Assembly (NCBI GenBank): GCA_029216955.1
Contig: JANAVB010003999.1
Coordinates: 3,017,951 to 3,081,950 of the forward strand
Origin: Iris pallida
Taxonomy: Eukaryota; Streptophyta; Magnoliopsida; Asparagales; Iridaceae
Direction of reading: 5' to 3'
DNA: 64,000 nucleotides
Shown here in pieces: positions 1 through 11,009 of this stretch. A model generated the notes under the pieces. That model saw nothing but the letters and a program-made list of their open reading frames with translations. It was not told the origin of the DNA and did no database searches. The first letter of the stretch is position 1; each line of letters opens with the position of its first letter. The position numbers and the translations under genes are program-made.

Positions 1-81
1 TGGAGCCAAGTTTGGCTGCATCTGATTGCATCACCAACTCCTCAGCCGTGGAGAAGTTAGTCCCCAGCAGAGTCGCCATCG
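1..81 (-). mobile_element. TatA internal leader with tRNA-Arg-type primer-binding site
   Basis: This is the start of the internal region of a minus-strand Tat/Ogre-type Ty3 element that continues off the left edge. On the minus strand the LTR is followed after 3 nt by TGGCGACTCTGCTGGGGA (61-78), which I recognise as the primer-binding site typical of plant Ogre/Tat elements, primed by tRNA-Arg. Bases 1-60 are non-coding leader. No gag is visible yet. Confidence 0.75.
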
Positions 82-1411
82 TGTTTGCCATTGATTGTAA
101 AAGAACAGAACAATTATCGGAGGACCGAACTTAGACTCACAATACAAACTCGCTCGCACAAAGAAAGCCTAGGGACGAAAACCTAGGTACAGCAGACTAA
201 GTGCGATTGTTTATTTTTGATTCTGGGGGGTGACGATAGAGGCTCGGGAAAGCGACGGCCGCTCTGCCTTACTCCTTGGACGATCAGTATGCAGTCTTGA
301 CTCGGGGAAGATTTGCTCGGCGTTGACGAAGAAAGGCTCTTCTTGCTCCTCTCTGGTTGCTCTCTGGGCTTCTCTCTCTCTGTGATTGTCACGAAAAAAG
401 GGGAACTCTCTCTCTGTGGGTATCTCTCTCTTCTTATTTTTTTTTATTATTGCCGCCCTCTTTTTTTTTTATGGGAATGCTGCTGGCTATTTATGAGGGT
501 GGGATGTGATTATTAGGGTTTGCTATCTGTTTGGAATGTCGGCGCTCCTTCATTCTATCTGGACCCTTGATCTTGATCATAACGAATCTCGGCCACTAAT
601 GCGGATAGCACCAAATCTTATGAGCAGTTAATGCTGATTGCTTTAAATCTTCGTGATTGGTTATGCTAATATCTGATTGCTCGCCACGTGTCTTGCTGAT
701 GATGTCAAATATTCTCGTTGGGATTCGGTCGAATCTTCAATGCCACGTCTTTTGATTGAAGATCCTGCCAGGGCCGCATAGAGTGGCCAATACTTGAACC
801 GCAGGGAGATACCCTTCATGAGTCGCATGAGTCAACATCTCGTCGAGCCGCAGGGGACGAACTTTTCGTGAGCCTCATATGCATGGTCTTTGCGAACCGC
901 AGGAGACGACCTCTCCATGAGCCGTATAGTTTCTATGGGCCGCATGTGGTATTGAGCCGCATAGGCCGGGCTATGAGTGGACCGCATATGGCGGATTTCT
1001 GTTAATCATATTAGAATGACGCCTCACGGAGCCGCATGAAGCTGTTCTTTAACCGAGCCGCATGAGACTTTTGCCACGTGGCAACATAGGATTTCTGACA
1101 GATCAGGTCAGAGATCTTCTTCTTTTTCCGAAGAATCTGTCATTATGGCAGAGCCATTATGACACTTTATGTCAGAGACGTCGCAGCCGTCGAGTCGTGT
1201 CAGAGCATTAAATGAGGCCATTACTCCAATGGCCAACTGTAGGGGGGGTCACACGTGGCATCGATTTGAGCCGTATGTCCCCGAGCCACATGAGTCTGGG
1301 GGTCTCCTTTTTGGCCGCATAAAGCAACTCCAGTATGAACCGCATAGGCTTGCTGTCCAGAGCCGCATGGGTCATTATGCCTTTATTTCTAATATTTTCC
1401 ATGCTTCTACA
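82..1411 (-). mobile_element. TatA 5' LTR (1,330 bp)
   Basis: Read on the minus strand it starts TGTAGAAGCATGG and ends GGCAAACA, just before the primer-binding site. It is related over its length to the LTR at 31874-33201, which shares the same termini and leader. The right boundary is clear because GagO LTR sequence (the same as 12444 onwards) starts at 1412. A TATA-like CATAAATAG lies near 488-498 on the minus strand. Positions about 770-1370 hold scattered copies of GCCGCAT (about seven exact). The candidate target duplication is 1412-1416; its partner is outside the window. Confidence 0.8.
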
Positions 1412-1785
1412 TGAGTAGCCTAGTTTAGTTAGGTTTGCCTGGCCTGCGAGCCAGCTAGTACATTTCAGTTCGTAGTATCTTTATACTTAAATTATCTGAG
1501 ACTCTGGATATTTGTGTATAGCTCTGACTTGTGGATCTTGGACTCATTTTCCTGTTTATTCTATCATATTTCCTTTTCCGTACTATCTACCTTAGTTTGA
1601 TATATGTGATTGAGACTGTATTGCTATGTCACCTCCATTCGGAGTGTATATACTGTACAGGTACATTTATCTATTTTAGTTGTAGTATTTATAGACCCTA
1701 TATACAGCGTTCTACCGCCGATACTGCGGCGTAGGCAGGACGTAACCACGTGCTCGTGCCCCTCTTCAGGGTGCGGGTCGTGACA
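1412..1785 (+). mobile_element. GagO 5' LTR, 3' part only
   Basis: Matches 12444-12817 closely and ends GGGTCGTGACA. The missing upstream part was displaced by the TatA insertion and lies left of the window. Confidence 0.85.
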
Positions 1786-1793
1786 CATTTTTG

Positions 1794-1810
1794 TGGTGGC
1801 CCATGCAGGT
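1794..1810 (+). promoter_or_regulatory. GagO primer-binding site, tRNA-Ile type
   Basis: TGGTGGCCCATGCAGGT starts 9 nt after the LTR. Its complement has the form of a tRNA 3' end: CCA, discriminator A, a seven-base acceptor strand, then the 3' strand of a T-stem. From memory it matches plant tRNA-Ile(AAU) at all 17 positions. Plant chromoviruses usually use initiator Met (TGGTATCAGAGC). Confidence 0.75.
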
Positions 1811-2040
1811 CCGGTATCGCAATTAGTGCGATCTCGTAATGATGCTCGACTTAGAGTACTAATTACGAGCCTGCAATTAGGAAGTAGGACCTAGGACATG
1901 ATAGGAGTTTTTCAATCATACCTAGGAAATTTCTGATCTTTTGATTATCATGATTATTCACCTTGTGTTAAATTAACTGTCCTTCCTTGATAATCTACTC
2001 ATGTGCCATATTGATCTCTTTGTTTCAATTCGTCTCCAGG

Positions 2041-3331
2041 ATGACGAAGACGCACCCGCAGGCCACTGGATCGAGTAGCTTGCCTGAGAGATCTGATCAG
2101 GCAGAGGAGGAGGTTCACGAGACTGCCCCCAGTGATTCTACTATTCTGGAGACCCAGGCAGTTGCACAGGGAGGTCTACCACCTCCACCCCAGAGGTTTC
2201 AGTCGTTGGTCCGGAGATCCTGCCGCCACCACCACCGGTACCGACGGATACGCATCATATGTTCCTTCTCCTTCAGCAGATGATGGAGGCACAGCGGGCC
2301 CAGGCAGAGGCATCGCAGCGCCAGTCGGAGGCGTCACACCGTCAGATCGAGATGCTGAGGCAGAGCATGGAAAACTCGTATCAGCTCGCACTGGCAGCCG
2401 TGGAGAGAGTGGCACCGGTACGGTGCAGGGCCCTACTGGCCAGCAGCCGTACCAGCAGCAGTCCAGGCCAGGGACAGTATTAGAATTTAGGAAGATGAGC
2501 TCCAGGGACTTCACGGGCACGGAGGGCATCCTCTATGCAGATGATTGGCTAGTGGATGTACAGCGGAGCATGGAGCTGGCAGAGCTTCCTAGAGCACTTT
2601 GGGTTTCGGTCGCAGCCAGCCGATTCTTCGACATTGCGCTGACATGGTACCGCACGGATCCTCGTGCGTCGGTGAGAGGGCTGACTTAGGAGAACTTCCG
2701 GAGGCTCTTCAAGGAGAAGTTCTTCCCGGACGTGGCTCTTACAGCATTGGAGGGCCAGTTCGTGGGTCTAGTTCAGGGGAACTCGTCGGTGGACGAGTAT
2801 GCAGCAGAGTTCTTCCGCCTTAGCAGGTTCGCTCCCGATATGATTCAGGATGAGGGGCAGAAGGCTCGTAAGTTCCGTAGGGGACTTATTCATGCAGTGC
2901 GCACCCGCACCTCGGGTCGTCGTGATGCGACGTTCGATCAGATATTGATGGACACGCAGATTGCAGAGGAGGATTTCGGCCTTAAGCTGAAGAGGAGCGG
3001 TGATACCATGGGGGCGAGTTCCAGTGCGGGACCGGCCAAGCGCCCCCACTTTCAGCATCAGCAGAGGCCATTTCAGCAGCAGCAGGCTCTATTGCAGATT
3101 CAGCAGGCACCAGCACGTGTCCAGCAGCACCAGGGACAGGGCCAGAGGCAGGCCATCCAGTGTGCCTTCTGCAAGAAGATGGGGCACACCCGAGAGGATT
3201 GTAGGATAAAGCAGGGAGTTTGTTTATTCTGTGGAGCTCCAGACCATCAGGTAAAGAACTGTACTGCCCGTACAGCCAGACAGGCAGGCCAGGACGGAGT
3301 GCAGCCGGCTAGAGGAGGCCAGCAGGGGTGA
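2041..3331 (+). pseudogene. gag: GagO gag (nucleocapsid/capsid), frameshifted
   Basis: A Ty3-type Gag that would build the virus-like particle. The reading begins with ATG at 2041 (MTKTHPQATG), moves to another frame near 2210 and again near 2460, and has TAG at 2687-2689 where the family has Trp (GLT-stop-ENF). The capsid-type (Retrotrans_gag) core follows, with the VDEYAAEFFRLSRF motif near 2790. Two zinc knuckles are intact: CAFCKKMGHTREDC (3161-3202) and CLFCGAPDHQVKNC (3221-3262). A TGA at 3329-3331 ends it. The same frame beyond the stop reads like the protease N-terminal region (AFAMTVEPTQ) and then breaks off, so pol has been deleted just there. It cannot make a full Gag; movement would have needed proteins in trans. 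Confidence 0.85.
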
Positions 3332-4031
3332 GCTTTCGCCATGACAGTTGAGCCCACTCAGGCAGTAGCAGAGCAGATAGCAGGTTCCAATCCTTCGATC
3401 TCATTTTTGCGTTTGCCTTCTTATAAACTGTCTTGAAATTCGATTCCTTCTGTTTCTTGATCGTTTGATAAAATTTTGTCCTTGTGATGTGATATTCTTC
3501 TGAGATAAGTCGTATGGGCTAGGTCGCCTCGATTATGAGATTTTAGAATACTCTAGGGTCATACTAGCAGGCATAGTAAGGACATATAGTCGGATTATGG
3601 TCGTATTTCTTGGGTGTGGTAATTTAAGGTTTTCGCTGCCAAGCATGCGGCAATGTAAAAATTTTAAATACCGTAATTCTAGATGTATGTACCGTAATTG
3701 AGGACTCTGTGATTATCGTAGCCTTGCTCACTAACATGACGGAGATTCTGAGTATCATGATGATTGGACAGACGCATACGATTATCGATTTGCATGATTT
3801 TTGTGTTTACTTGTTTTAATTTTTGAGGATAAATTTTTTAAGGTGGATAGACTTGTAGCATCCAGTTTCTATTTGAGAGTAATTTTAAATTTTATAATTT
3901 TAGTCATTTAATTCATGCTTTGATTTTTGAGATTTTAATCATTTAAATTTTAAGCCATGACTTGTGATTTTGATATTTACTATTGTTTGGTTTTAATTTC
4001 GAGGACGAAATTTTTTTAAGGTGGATAGACT
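3332..4031 (+). mobile_element. GagO 3' non-coding region with duplicated polypurine tract
   Basis: There is no pol: after about 75 bp of protease-like reading, the sequence becomes AT-rich non-coding DNA. Two similar blocks of about 45 bp occur about 175 bp apart: one ends AAGGTGGATAGACTTGTAG (about 3840-3857), the other AAGGTGGATAGACTTGTCA (4018-4036). Only the second leads into sequence that continues as the LTR, so the first looks like a duplicated or former boundary. Confidence 0.65.
3996..4031 (+). promoter_or_regulatory. Conserved hairpin plus polypurine tract of GagO
   Basis: ATTTCGAGGACGAAAT (3996-4011) can fold into a six-pair stem with an AGGA loop. It is followed by a T-run and the purine-rich AAGGTGGATAGA, and the LTR starts at 4032. 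The same block precedes the 3' LTR of Lard (46030-46064, minus strand) and LongF (62206-62240). Confidence 0.75.
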
Positions 4032-4860
4032 TGTCACCCTCACTTTTTCCAGTTAGGGGTAAAATGATAATTTTCCATTTTATAATATTTTTGGGAATTT
4101 TATTTCATGAATATTATTATTTAATTATTATAGGAGTCGGGTTCGAATTTTATCGCATTCCGAGTTAATTCGGGACCCCGGTGAATTTCGACTTGAGCCG
4201 TAATTAGCATGTTATTTAACCATGGCCCACCATACTAAACTTTTAGGTTTAAGAGTTTGGACTAGTCCCCCATGAGTAATTAAGTTTAATTACGATTTTT
4301 ATTTATTTTTAGCAACTTCCGAAACCCATTTTTGAATTTATTTTGCATTAGGCTTAGGGAGGGGCAAACTTGTAATTACAAGTGCCCCTACCCCTTGGCA
4401 CCATGGCTGGTCATATAGTCCCCCTCCACCTCTTCTTTCTTCTTCACTAAGTCTTCTTCTTCTCTCTTCATTTCTTTTCTTCCAACTCCTTCTTCTTCCT
4501 CCAAATCTTCATTTAGGTATGATTATTAAACCCTCTTTAATTCCTCATTTGTATTTATTCCTTCACATAAATTAGAGAGGGGACCATTCTCTACAAGTTG
4601 ACCCTAGATTTGTTAGGTTCCCCTAAAATCTAGTTTAAGGATTAATTATGGTTTTATTCTTTTTAGAGTGGTATATATATATACATATATATATATACAT
4701 GTGTATTTATGTGTGTGCATTTATATATGTATTTGTGTGTGTGTAGAGGAGAGTGATAGTTGTGTCATGAGAGTGTGTCCATGTGTGGGTGAGAGTGTGT
4801 CCATGTGTGGGTGAGAGTGTGTCCATGTGTGTGTGTGAGTGTCTATATATATATATAGAC

Positions 4861-4920
<60 letters not shown>

Positions 4921-4942
4921 TTTTTTTATATATATATAGATA

Positions 4943-5020
<78 letters not shown>
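4032..5020 (+). mobile_element. GagO 3' LTR, first part
   Basis: Starts TGTCACCCTCACTTTTTCC directly after the polypurine tract. It is AT-rich at first, then CT-rich around 4410-4520, and ends in a GT/TA microsatellite into which the LINE inserted. It resumes at 9899. Confidence 0.75.
4664..5020. repeat. GT/TA microsatellite
   Basis: Compound dinucleotide tract: (TA)n, (GT)n at about 4866-4904 and 4943-4960, then (TA)n to 5020. The Ile-Tyr/Cys-Val reading frames across it are repeat artefacts. Confidence 0.95.
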
Positions 5021-5038
<18 letters not shown>

Positions 5039-5099
5039 TTCAGAACACTTCTGTTTTATTCATTCCCTTAAAATGAGATTACAAGAGAACTGATTACAT

Positions 5100-8000
5100 T
5101 CACTGCAGAAAGGAAGGAAGGGCCTTTAGATGCTTGCAATTGGTGAGAGCTTTCAAAATTTGTCTTCGGATCTCCCTGACAAGTTGATCTGCTGTGAACT
5201 TGTAGGCCTCATATCTCCATTTATTTCTGTTCTTCCAGATAACCCAGAATGCAGCTCCTACAACCACTTCGCGGAGATGAATTGATGGCCTACGCCACCA
5301 ACGCTGAAGGGAATGTGGCCAGGACCTTGTAGTGTTGATCCTGAAGGCTTGATTTAGTTTACTCCAGACTTCCTTAGCCAGGTCCCCTTCGTGGAACAAA
5401 TGTCTGATGGATTCCTCGTGAGGCTGGGCACAGCAATGACATTGAGAGGCCAGGTGATAGCCTAATCTCTGAACACTATCATCCGTTGGAAGTCGATCAT
5501 GTAATATTCTCCAGGCTAGCACAGACCACTTAGTAGGAATGCACGAATTCCATATATGGCAAAAATTTGTATTACGAGGAAATGGAATTCTAGTGTGAGT
5601 CCACGCAGATTCAAGGGAAAACATACCCGAGTGAGAAGGTCCCCAAATCCAGGATAGCTGATCCGTAGGATTAGGAAGAATAAGATGATTAGATAAGTTC
5701 CTCCCATGAAGAATTCTTTTCCAGATTGGCGAAGCAGAGGAATTAGGTTGTACCACATCAATTCCAGTGTATTTACAGTATCTGATCTTGATAAAAGTCG
5801 ACCATAGACCTTCTTGAGTTTTCAGTTTCCACCAAAGTTTAGTAGAAAACGAATTGATAACTTCCTCCAGACTTCGAAGACCCAACCCCATTTCATCCTT
5901 AGGTCTGGCTATTGAAGACCAACCTAGCCATGAACGCTTGTAATGACCCTCCTTCGATCCCCAGAAAAACTTAGAAAACATGGTTTCAATCTGAGTAAGA
6001 ACAGCCTTTGGAGGACTACAGGCTGCAAGAGTATACATAGGAATTGAGGTCAAAACAGATTTAAGAAGGACTAGCTTACCCCCATAGGATAGTAATCTCT
6101 GCTGCCAACCTTCAATCCGACTTCTTATCTTTGAAATCAACTCCTCAAACATGGCAACATTCTTCCTTCCTGACATTAATGGGCAACCAAGATAAACAAA
6201 AGGAGGTTGCGATGACCTGAAACCAGTAATCTCCTTTAGCTCATCTTCACGATCCGAAGGGAATGATTCATGAACATAAATGGAAGATTTGTGCCCATTT
6301 ATAAGTTGCCCAGAAGCAGCTTCATATCTGGACAGAACATTTCTCAATGCCCGTATAGACGATACATCTCCAGCTGAAAAAATCAGTACATCATCTGCAT
6401 AAGCAAGATGAGTAACCGCTGGGCAACCACTAGGAGAGTAAAAGTGATTGAAAGATGGGAGATCCACTAACTTCTTGAGATTTCGAGAAAGCGCCTCTGC
6501 AGCTATGATAAAAAGAGCAGGGGATATAGGGTCACCCTGTCGAACACCACGAAATCCATGGAAGAAACCCGAAGACTGTCCATTGATGATAGTAGAATAC
6601 CAGACATTACTAAGAAGACGGAACATATGATTGATCCACACTTCATTGAATCCAAATCTCCTCATAACCTTCATCAGAAAACTCCATTCCACCCTGTCAT
6701 AAGCCTTGGCCATATCAAGTTTAATTGCAACATTCCCTCCCCTATTCTTAATCTTCATCATGCTCATCATTTCCTGAGCAAGAACAACATTATCAATGAT
6801 CTCTCTTCCCCTCACGAAACCACTCTGCTCAGGTGATATGATTTTAGGAAGGATTAAAGCCAATCTGTTAGCTAACAGCTTAGATATAATCTTGTTCATG
6901 ACTGTACATAAACTAATAGGTCTATAATCAGTCCATGTCATTGGGCACTTGACTTTGGGGATCAACACCAGAGAGGTACTTGAAATAGCTTTAGGGAGAG
7001 AAAAGCCAGCCATAAATAGTTGACAGGCTTCAATGATGTCATCCTCAATTATATTCCAAGCAGCAGTAAAGAATTTAGCAGTGAATCCATCAGGGCCTCC
7101 TGCACTTCTAGAGTCAATACTCTTGATGATAAGAGCAATTTCCTCCCTCGATGGGCTAAGGTTTAAGGCCTGGTTATCCTCCTCTGTGATGATCATAGGA
7201 ATACAATCAAGGAAACTATCATCATCCACTGTTTTAGCAGTCATAAATTGGGCAGCAAAATAGGCATTAGCAGAGTCTTGAATCTCCTTGAGCTCAGTGA
7301 GGGTGTCCCCGCCAACCGTGATAGAATGAACTCTGAGTTTTCTTTGCTTGCTGTTAACACATTCGTGGAAATAAGCCGTATTACGATCCCCTTCTATGTC
7401 CCACTTCAATCTAGCCTTTTGCCGCCAATAGGAATCTTCATAAGCGAGACGTTGTTTGAGTAAAGCACGAGCCTTATTCAGCTCTGTTATGGACGACTCA
7501 GACTGGCTCTGTTCGTATTCAATTTCAGCTGCCAGAACGGCATCTTCTGACAACTTGACTTGTTGGAATATGTCCCCAAAAGTAGCCCTACTCCATGAAG
7601 ATAAAGCTTTGCGGCAAGCTCCCAATCTCTCCGAAACTCTAATAAGAGCATTAACATTATGAACAGAGGTCCAAGCAGTCTCAACCACCTTGCTGAACTC
7701 CTCATGAGTGGTCCAGAAATCCAAAAAACGAAAAGACTTTCTGATCCGCGCATTAGCAGATTTAAATGTAATAAGCAATGGGCAATGATCAGATTCGTCT
7801 CTATTAAGTTGATCTTCAATGGATAGTGGCAGAAGAGAAAGCCAGTCTTTGTCCAACAACATGCGATCAAGACGAGAGCCCTGTCTATCTCCATCTGACT
7901 TCATCCAAGTAAAAGAGCTACCTGTATAAGGAAGTTCAGTTAAACCCGTAATCATCAGGAAATTATTAAAATCATTCATAGCTTGGGAACTAGGAGGCAA

Positions 8001-8444
8001 GCCACCAGTCTTTTCTGCCCTGTTTCTGACCACGTTAAAATCCCCTCCAACTGCCCAAGGGAGATTATAGGTGGATTGTAAGCATTGTAATCTATCCCAC
8101 AATAGAACCCTTCCTTCCTTCGTATTATCTCCATGAACAATCGACAGGAGAGTTTCAGTAGGCAGAAAATCAATAGAAAAGCGTATAGTCACTGCTTGAT
8201 CAAAGGAGTCAACCAATTGCATATCCGAACCTCCTCGAGTGAAAATCCATATATTCCCCTTCTCATTGGTGATACCATGAGAACAGCCCAGCTTGAGTTG
8301 AAATGATGTTAATTTGCTTGAAGATACCTTGGGTTCGATAATGGCTATAAGCTGAACTTTGTTGATTCTAGCAAGGTTTTTGATTCTTTTAAGAGTCATC
8401 GAGTTGGCAATACCCCGAACATTCCAAATTAGGAACTTAAACAT
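5100..8444 (-). CDS. LINE ORF2: endonuclease and reverse transcriptase
   Basis: 1,114 residues, no internal stop. It carries out target-primed reverse transcription: an APE-type endonuclease nicks DNA and the reverse transcriptase copies the LINE RNA from the nick. The endonuclease is N-terminal: WNVRG near residue 7, IIEPK near 36, and SDHCP near 221. Reverse transcriptase motifs follow: FVRGREIIDN, KAYDRVEWSF, RQGDPISPALF and the catalytic AYADDVLIF near residue 680. A zf-RVT-type region (about 955-1040) contains CHCCAQPHEESIRHLF. No RNase H domain is seen. I chose ATG 8444 because MFKFLIWNVRG is the usual ORF2 N-terminus; the same frame is open upstream to 8606 but that part overlaps ORF1. 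The start overlaps the ORF1 stop by 8 nt. Confidence 0.92.
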   Translation of the reverse strand: MFKFLIWNVRGIANSMTLKRIKNLARINKVQLIAIIEPKVSSSKLTSFQLKLGCSHGITNEKGNIWIFTRGGSDMQLVDSFDQAVTIRFSIDFLPTETLLSIVHGDNTKEGRVLLWDRLQCLQSTYNLPWAVGGDFNVVRNRAEKTGGLPPSSQAMNDFNNFLMITGLTELPYTGSSFTWMKSDGDRQGSRLDRMLLDKDWLSLLPLSIEDQLNRDESDHCPLLITFKSANARIRKSFRFLDFWTTHEEFSKVVETAWTSVHNVNALIRVSERLGACRKALSSWSRATFGDIFQQVKLSEDAVLAAEIEYEQSQSESSITELNKARALLKQRLAYEDSYWRQKARLKWDIEGDRNTAYFHECVNSKQRKLRVHSITVGGDTLTELKEIQDSANAYFAAQFMTAKTVDDDSFLDCIPMIITEEDNQALNLSPSREEIALIIKSIDSRSAGGPDGFTAKFFTAAWNIIEDDIIEACQLFMAGFSLPKAISSTSLVLIPKVKCPMTWTDYRPISLCTVMNKIISKLLANRLALILPKIISPEQSGFVRGREIIDNVVLAQEMMSMMKIKNRGGNVAIKLDMAKAYDRVEWSFLMKVMRRFGFNEVWINHMFRLLSNVWYSTIINGQSSGFFHGFRGVRQGDPISPALFIIAAEALSRNLKKLVDLPSFNHFYSPSGCPAVTHLAYADDVLIFSAGDVSSIRALRNVLSRYEAASGQLINGHKSSIYVHESFPSDREDELKEITGFRSSQPPFVYLGCPLMSGRKNVAMFEELISKIRSRIEGWQQRLLSYGGKLVLLKSVLTSIPMYTLAACSPPKAVLTQIETMFSKFFWGSKEGHYKRSWLGWSSIARPKDEMGLGLRSLEEVINSFSTKLWWKLKTQEGLWSTFIKIRYCKYTGIDVVQPNSSASPIWKRILHGRNLSNHLILPNPTDQLSWIWGPSHSGMFSLESAWTHTRIPFPRNTNFCHIWNSCIPTKWSVLAWRILHDRLPTDDSVQRLGYHLASQCHCCAQPHEESIRHLFHEGDLAKEVWSKLNQAFRINTTRSWPHSLQRWWRRPSIHLREVVVGAAFWVIWKNRNKWRYEAYKFTADQLVREIRRQILKALTNCKHLKALPSFLQ

Positions 8445-9831
8445 TAAGACTAGGTCTGACTGCAGAGTTAGCGTTGTCTGACCGGAGGATCCTGTCCGAT
8501 GGCGGTGGAGGAGCCTTCTTCTTACGTGTCGAATTGGAGGGTTTGTGAGGAACCATTTCTTTTTCCGAGGCATTGGACTCTGCCAAAGTGCGGGCGTCTT
8601 CTTCATCAGCTACGTCTGCCCAAGCTCGCCCAGTAATCTCCCCTTCTTCCAGAGCGTCGGCGTCTTCGTCATGATCAACCTGATCACCCACTGAGGCCGC
8701 GGGCTCCGATGTCTGGACGTCATTACTGAGATGAGGGTCAGGGTTTAATGGAGGATTAGAGATTGATTGGACGTTGGCTTCTTCTGCATGGGTCTCAGTG
8801 TTAATCCCTATTTGGCGGTTGGCTTCATTATGATTTGCAGGCACGTGTTGCTGAGGTGGCAGTTCCTGAGAGGATGCCGGATCTAAAGCTGTTTGTGCAT
8901 TGGTTGAAGGCTCACCCTGAGTGGGATTGACATTAATAGTAGTATTCAACTCCTCTCTTGTTTTGTCTTGCTCGCCCCTGGCCAAAATTCTGATCTCCGT
9001 AGTGTGGTGTTCCTTCTCCGTGATGATTGCTTTCCCTTTATCGATTGTTTTTGTCTTGCATGAATCAGTGACGTGTCCCTGGTGACGACAAGCAGAGCAA
9101 TATAAAGGAATTGTTTCATAATCAATGTGTTGCCAAAAACTCCTATTGTGTGGTAGGTTGATCCGGATTTTATGCTGAAGAGGTTTGGAAGCATCAATGT
9201 CAATGAAAACCCTAGCAAGACTAGGGCGAGATAACTCTGCTGTAGCTTTATCAATCTTTAGCGGATTGCCAATGGCTCCTGTAATGGCAAAAAGAGCGTC
9301 CTTTGCATATAGATGATGAGGGAGGTTCGGAAGAGTTATCCATACCGGAGTGATAGGAGATTCTTGGTGTGGTGAGAAATCTGGTTCCTATTTGAAGATC
9401 CTCATCGGAGCTCGAGCTATATACCATGCTTCCTTAGAACGAAGACGAAGGTAGTCTGATTCGCACGAAGGCCGGATGAGTATGTGTTTGGAGTCGATGA
9501 GACCCACGTTGATAGATCCATCAAAGACGAACTCCGCAAGAGCCTTACGGATTTTGTCAATCGACGGACGATAATGTGAAAATTTCCCGACCAACGCAAA
9601 GCGTAGCGGGGACGCTAGAGTTGCCTCTTCCTCCTCAGTGAAGGAAATAGATGGAGCACCCTTGAAGGTGGTTATCGATCGGGGAGGGATAGGAGGGGTA
9701 GACGTGGGTGTCTTACCTCCCACCACATCCACGAACGATCTTGTAGCCATAGACACCGAAGGGCGAGAGGAAAGCACAGGGACGGTGTTGCCACCCAAGT
9801 GGTGTGGCAACCCCGGGAGGGGTACCGGCAC
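8437..9831 (-). pseudogene. LINE ORF1 (DUF4283, RNA-binding), one nonsense codon
   Basis: ORF1 of plant L1 elements binds the LINE RNA. The N-terminal part has a DUF4283-type domain with SPLRFALVGKFSHYRPS (about 9560-9610) and ends MRIFK. A TAG at 9388-9390 stands where the family has Trp (FKW.PDF). Beyond it the same frame continues unbroken (SPITPVWITLPNLPHH) through a CCHC knuckle CSACRHQGHVTDSC to a low-complexity acidic and Pro-rich tail. It ends with TAA at 8437-8439, overlapping the ORF2 start (ATGTTTAA). The start may be 9831 or the more usual MATRSF at 9750. One G-to-A change is the only inactivating lesion I see, so the LINE may have moved intact or been helped in trans. Confidence 0.88.
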
Positions 9832-9895
9832 GGCCGCAAGGCCACACCGGAAAGTGGAGAAGAAGGAGGCGCCCTAGGGTTTCCTTACGAGAGCG

Positions 9896-9898
<3 letters not shown>

Positions 9899-9966
<68 letters not shown>
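9899..9966. repeat. (TA)n microsatellite, distal half
   Basis: Continuation of the microsatellite interrupted by the LINE at 5020. Confidence 0.95.
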
Positions 9967-9970
<4 letters not shown>

Positions 9971-11009
9971 TTATATATATATATAGATATGTGTAGATAT
10001 ATACATGTGTGTGTGTGGTCATACATATATGTGTGCGTGTATTTGTAAGTATAGAGAGGAGAAGGGAATGATAATTAGATGGGGTGAGTGATATATATAT
10101 ATATTAGAGAATTAGAGATGGATTTTAGAAGAGATTAGAGAGGTTTTAGAGTGAAATTGAGAGAGTTTTGGAGGGGAATTTGAGAGGAGAAGAGGGGAGA
10201 AAAGGGGGGGGGGAGCACCCAAGGCACCAAGGGGGGGGGGATAGGGCTGCTGTTCCCCCTCCCCTAACAGCAGCAAACAGCAGCAGTAGCTGCGGCAAGA
10301 ACAGCAGCAGTAGCAGGCAACAGTAGCAGCAGTTTAGGCATTAAAACCCCCCTTTTTAACCCCCTATTCGACCCCGTATATACCCCACTATATACCTATA
10401 TATATATACATATATATATCCTATTATTAGCTCTATATAACCCTAATAAACCCACTAGAATAGCCCCCTAAGTTGGTCCTAAGAGGGTGTGAAAAGTGAG
10501 AGTTGAATGAGTGAACGAGAGGGTAAAAGGTTAAGTTAGGATTTTGGTTTAAGGGGTAAAATTGAGTTCCGTGATTCGGAACGCGTTGAAACTTGAAGGG
10601 AACTTAGGTAATGTGATTTAGATTTTGTGGGTAGCTTCGGAGTTAGAATCGGGGTTGCGTGTGGGCTTGGGGAGACGGTATCGCACCGTACCATCCCGTA
10701 TTTTGAAATGTTCAAGATAACGGGTAAACGGGCGATTCGGACCGTTAGATGGACTAAATATCCACTTTACTTAGGTATCTTGGTAGGTAATGTATGTATA
10801 GGCTAGTACCTTACTACCCTAGGGAGCTCGGGTCAAAATACCAAGCGCAGGTAGGCTAACTTGATAGTTGCCTAAGCTAGAATTTTACCCTTTTTAAGGG
10901 TAAAATAGGATATTGGCCTACGGCCAAGATATGAGTTTCGAAGTCCAAGATGGACTTGGATATGAGTTGTAGAGGTTGGTAATAATTAGAAATAGTCGCC
11001 TAGACCTAG

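Larger units (their letters stand above)
5021..9898 (-). mobile_element. LINE (plant L1-type), near full length
   Basis: A non-LTR retrotransposon on the minus strand with ORF1, ORF2, a short 3' UTR with AATAAA (5055-5060 on the plus strand reads TTTATT) and a 20-base poly(A) tail (T-run 5021-5040). TA-repeat lies on both sides (up to 5020 and from 9899), so it landed in the GagO LTR microsatellite; the target duplication cannot be delimited within TA repeat. The 5' end is taken as 9898, where the (TA)n begins. ORF2 is open over its whole length, so the insertion is probably young. Confidence 0.9.

Noticed and set aside
4783..5093. Tyr-Ile / Cys-Val repeat proteins
   Set aside because: Translations of the GT/TA microsatellite.
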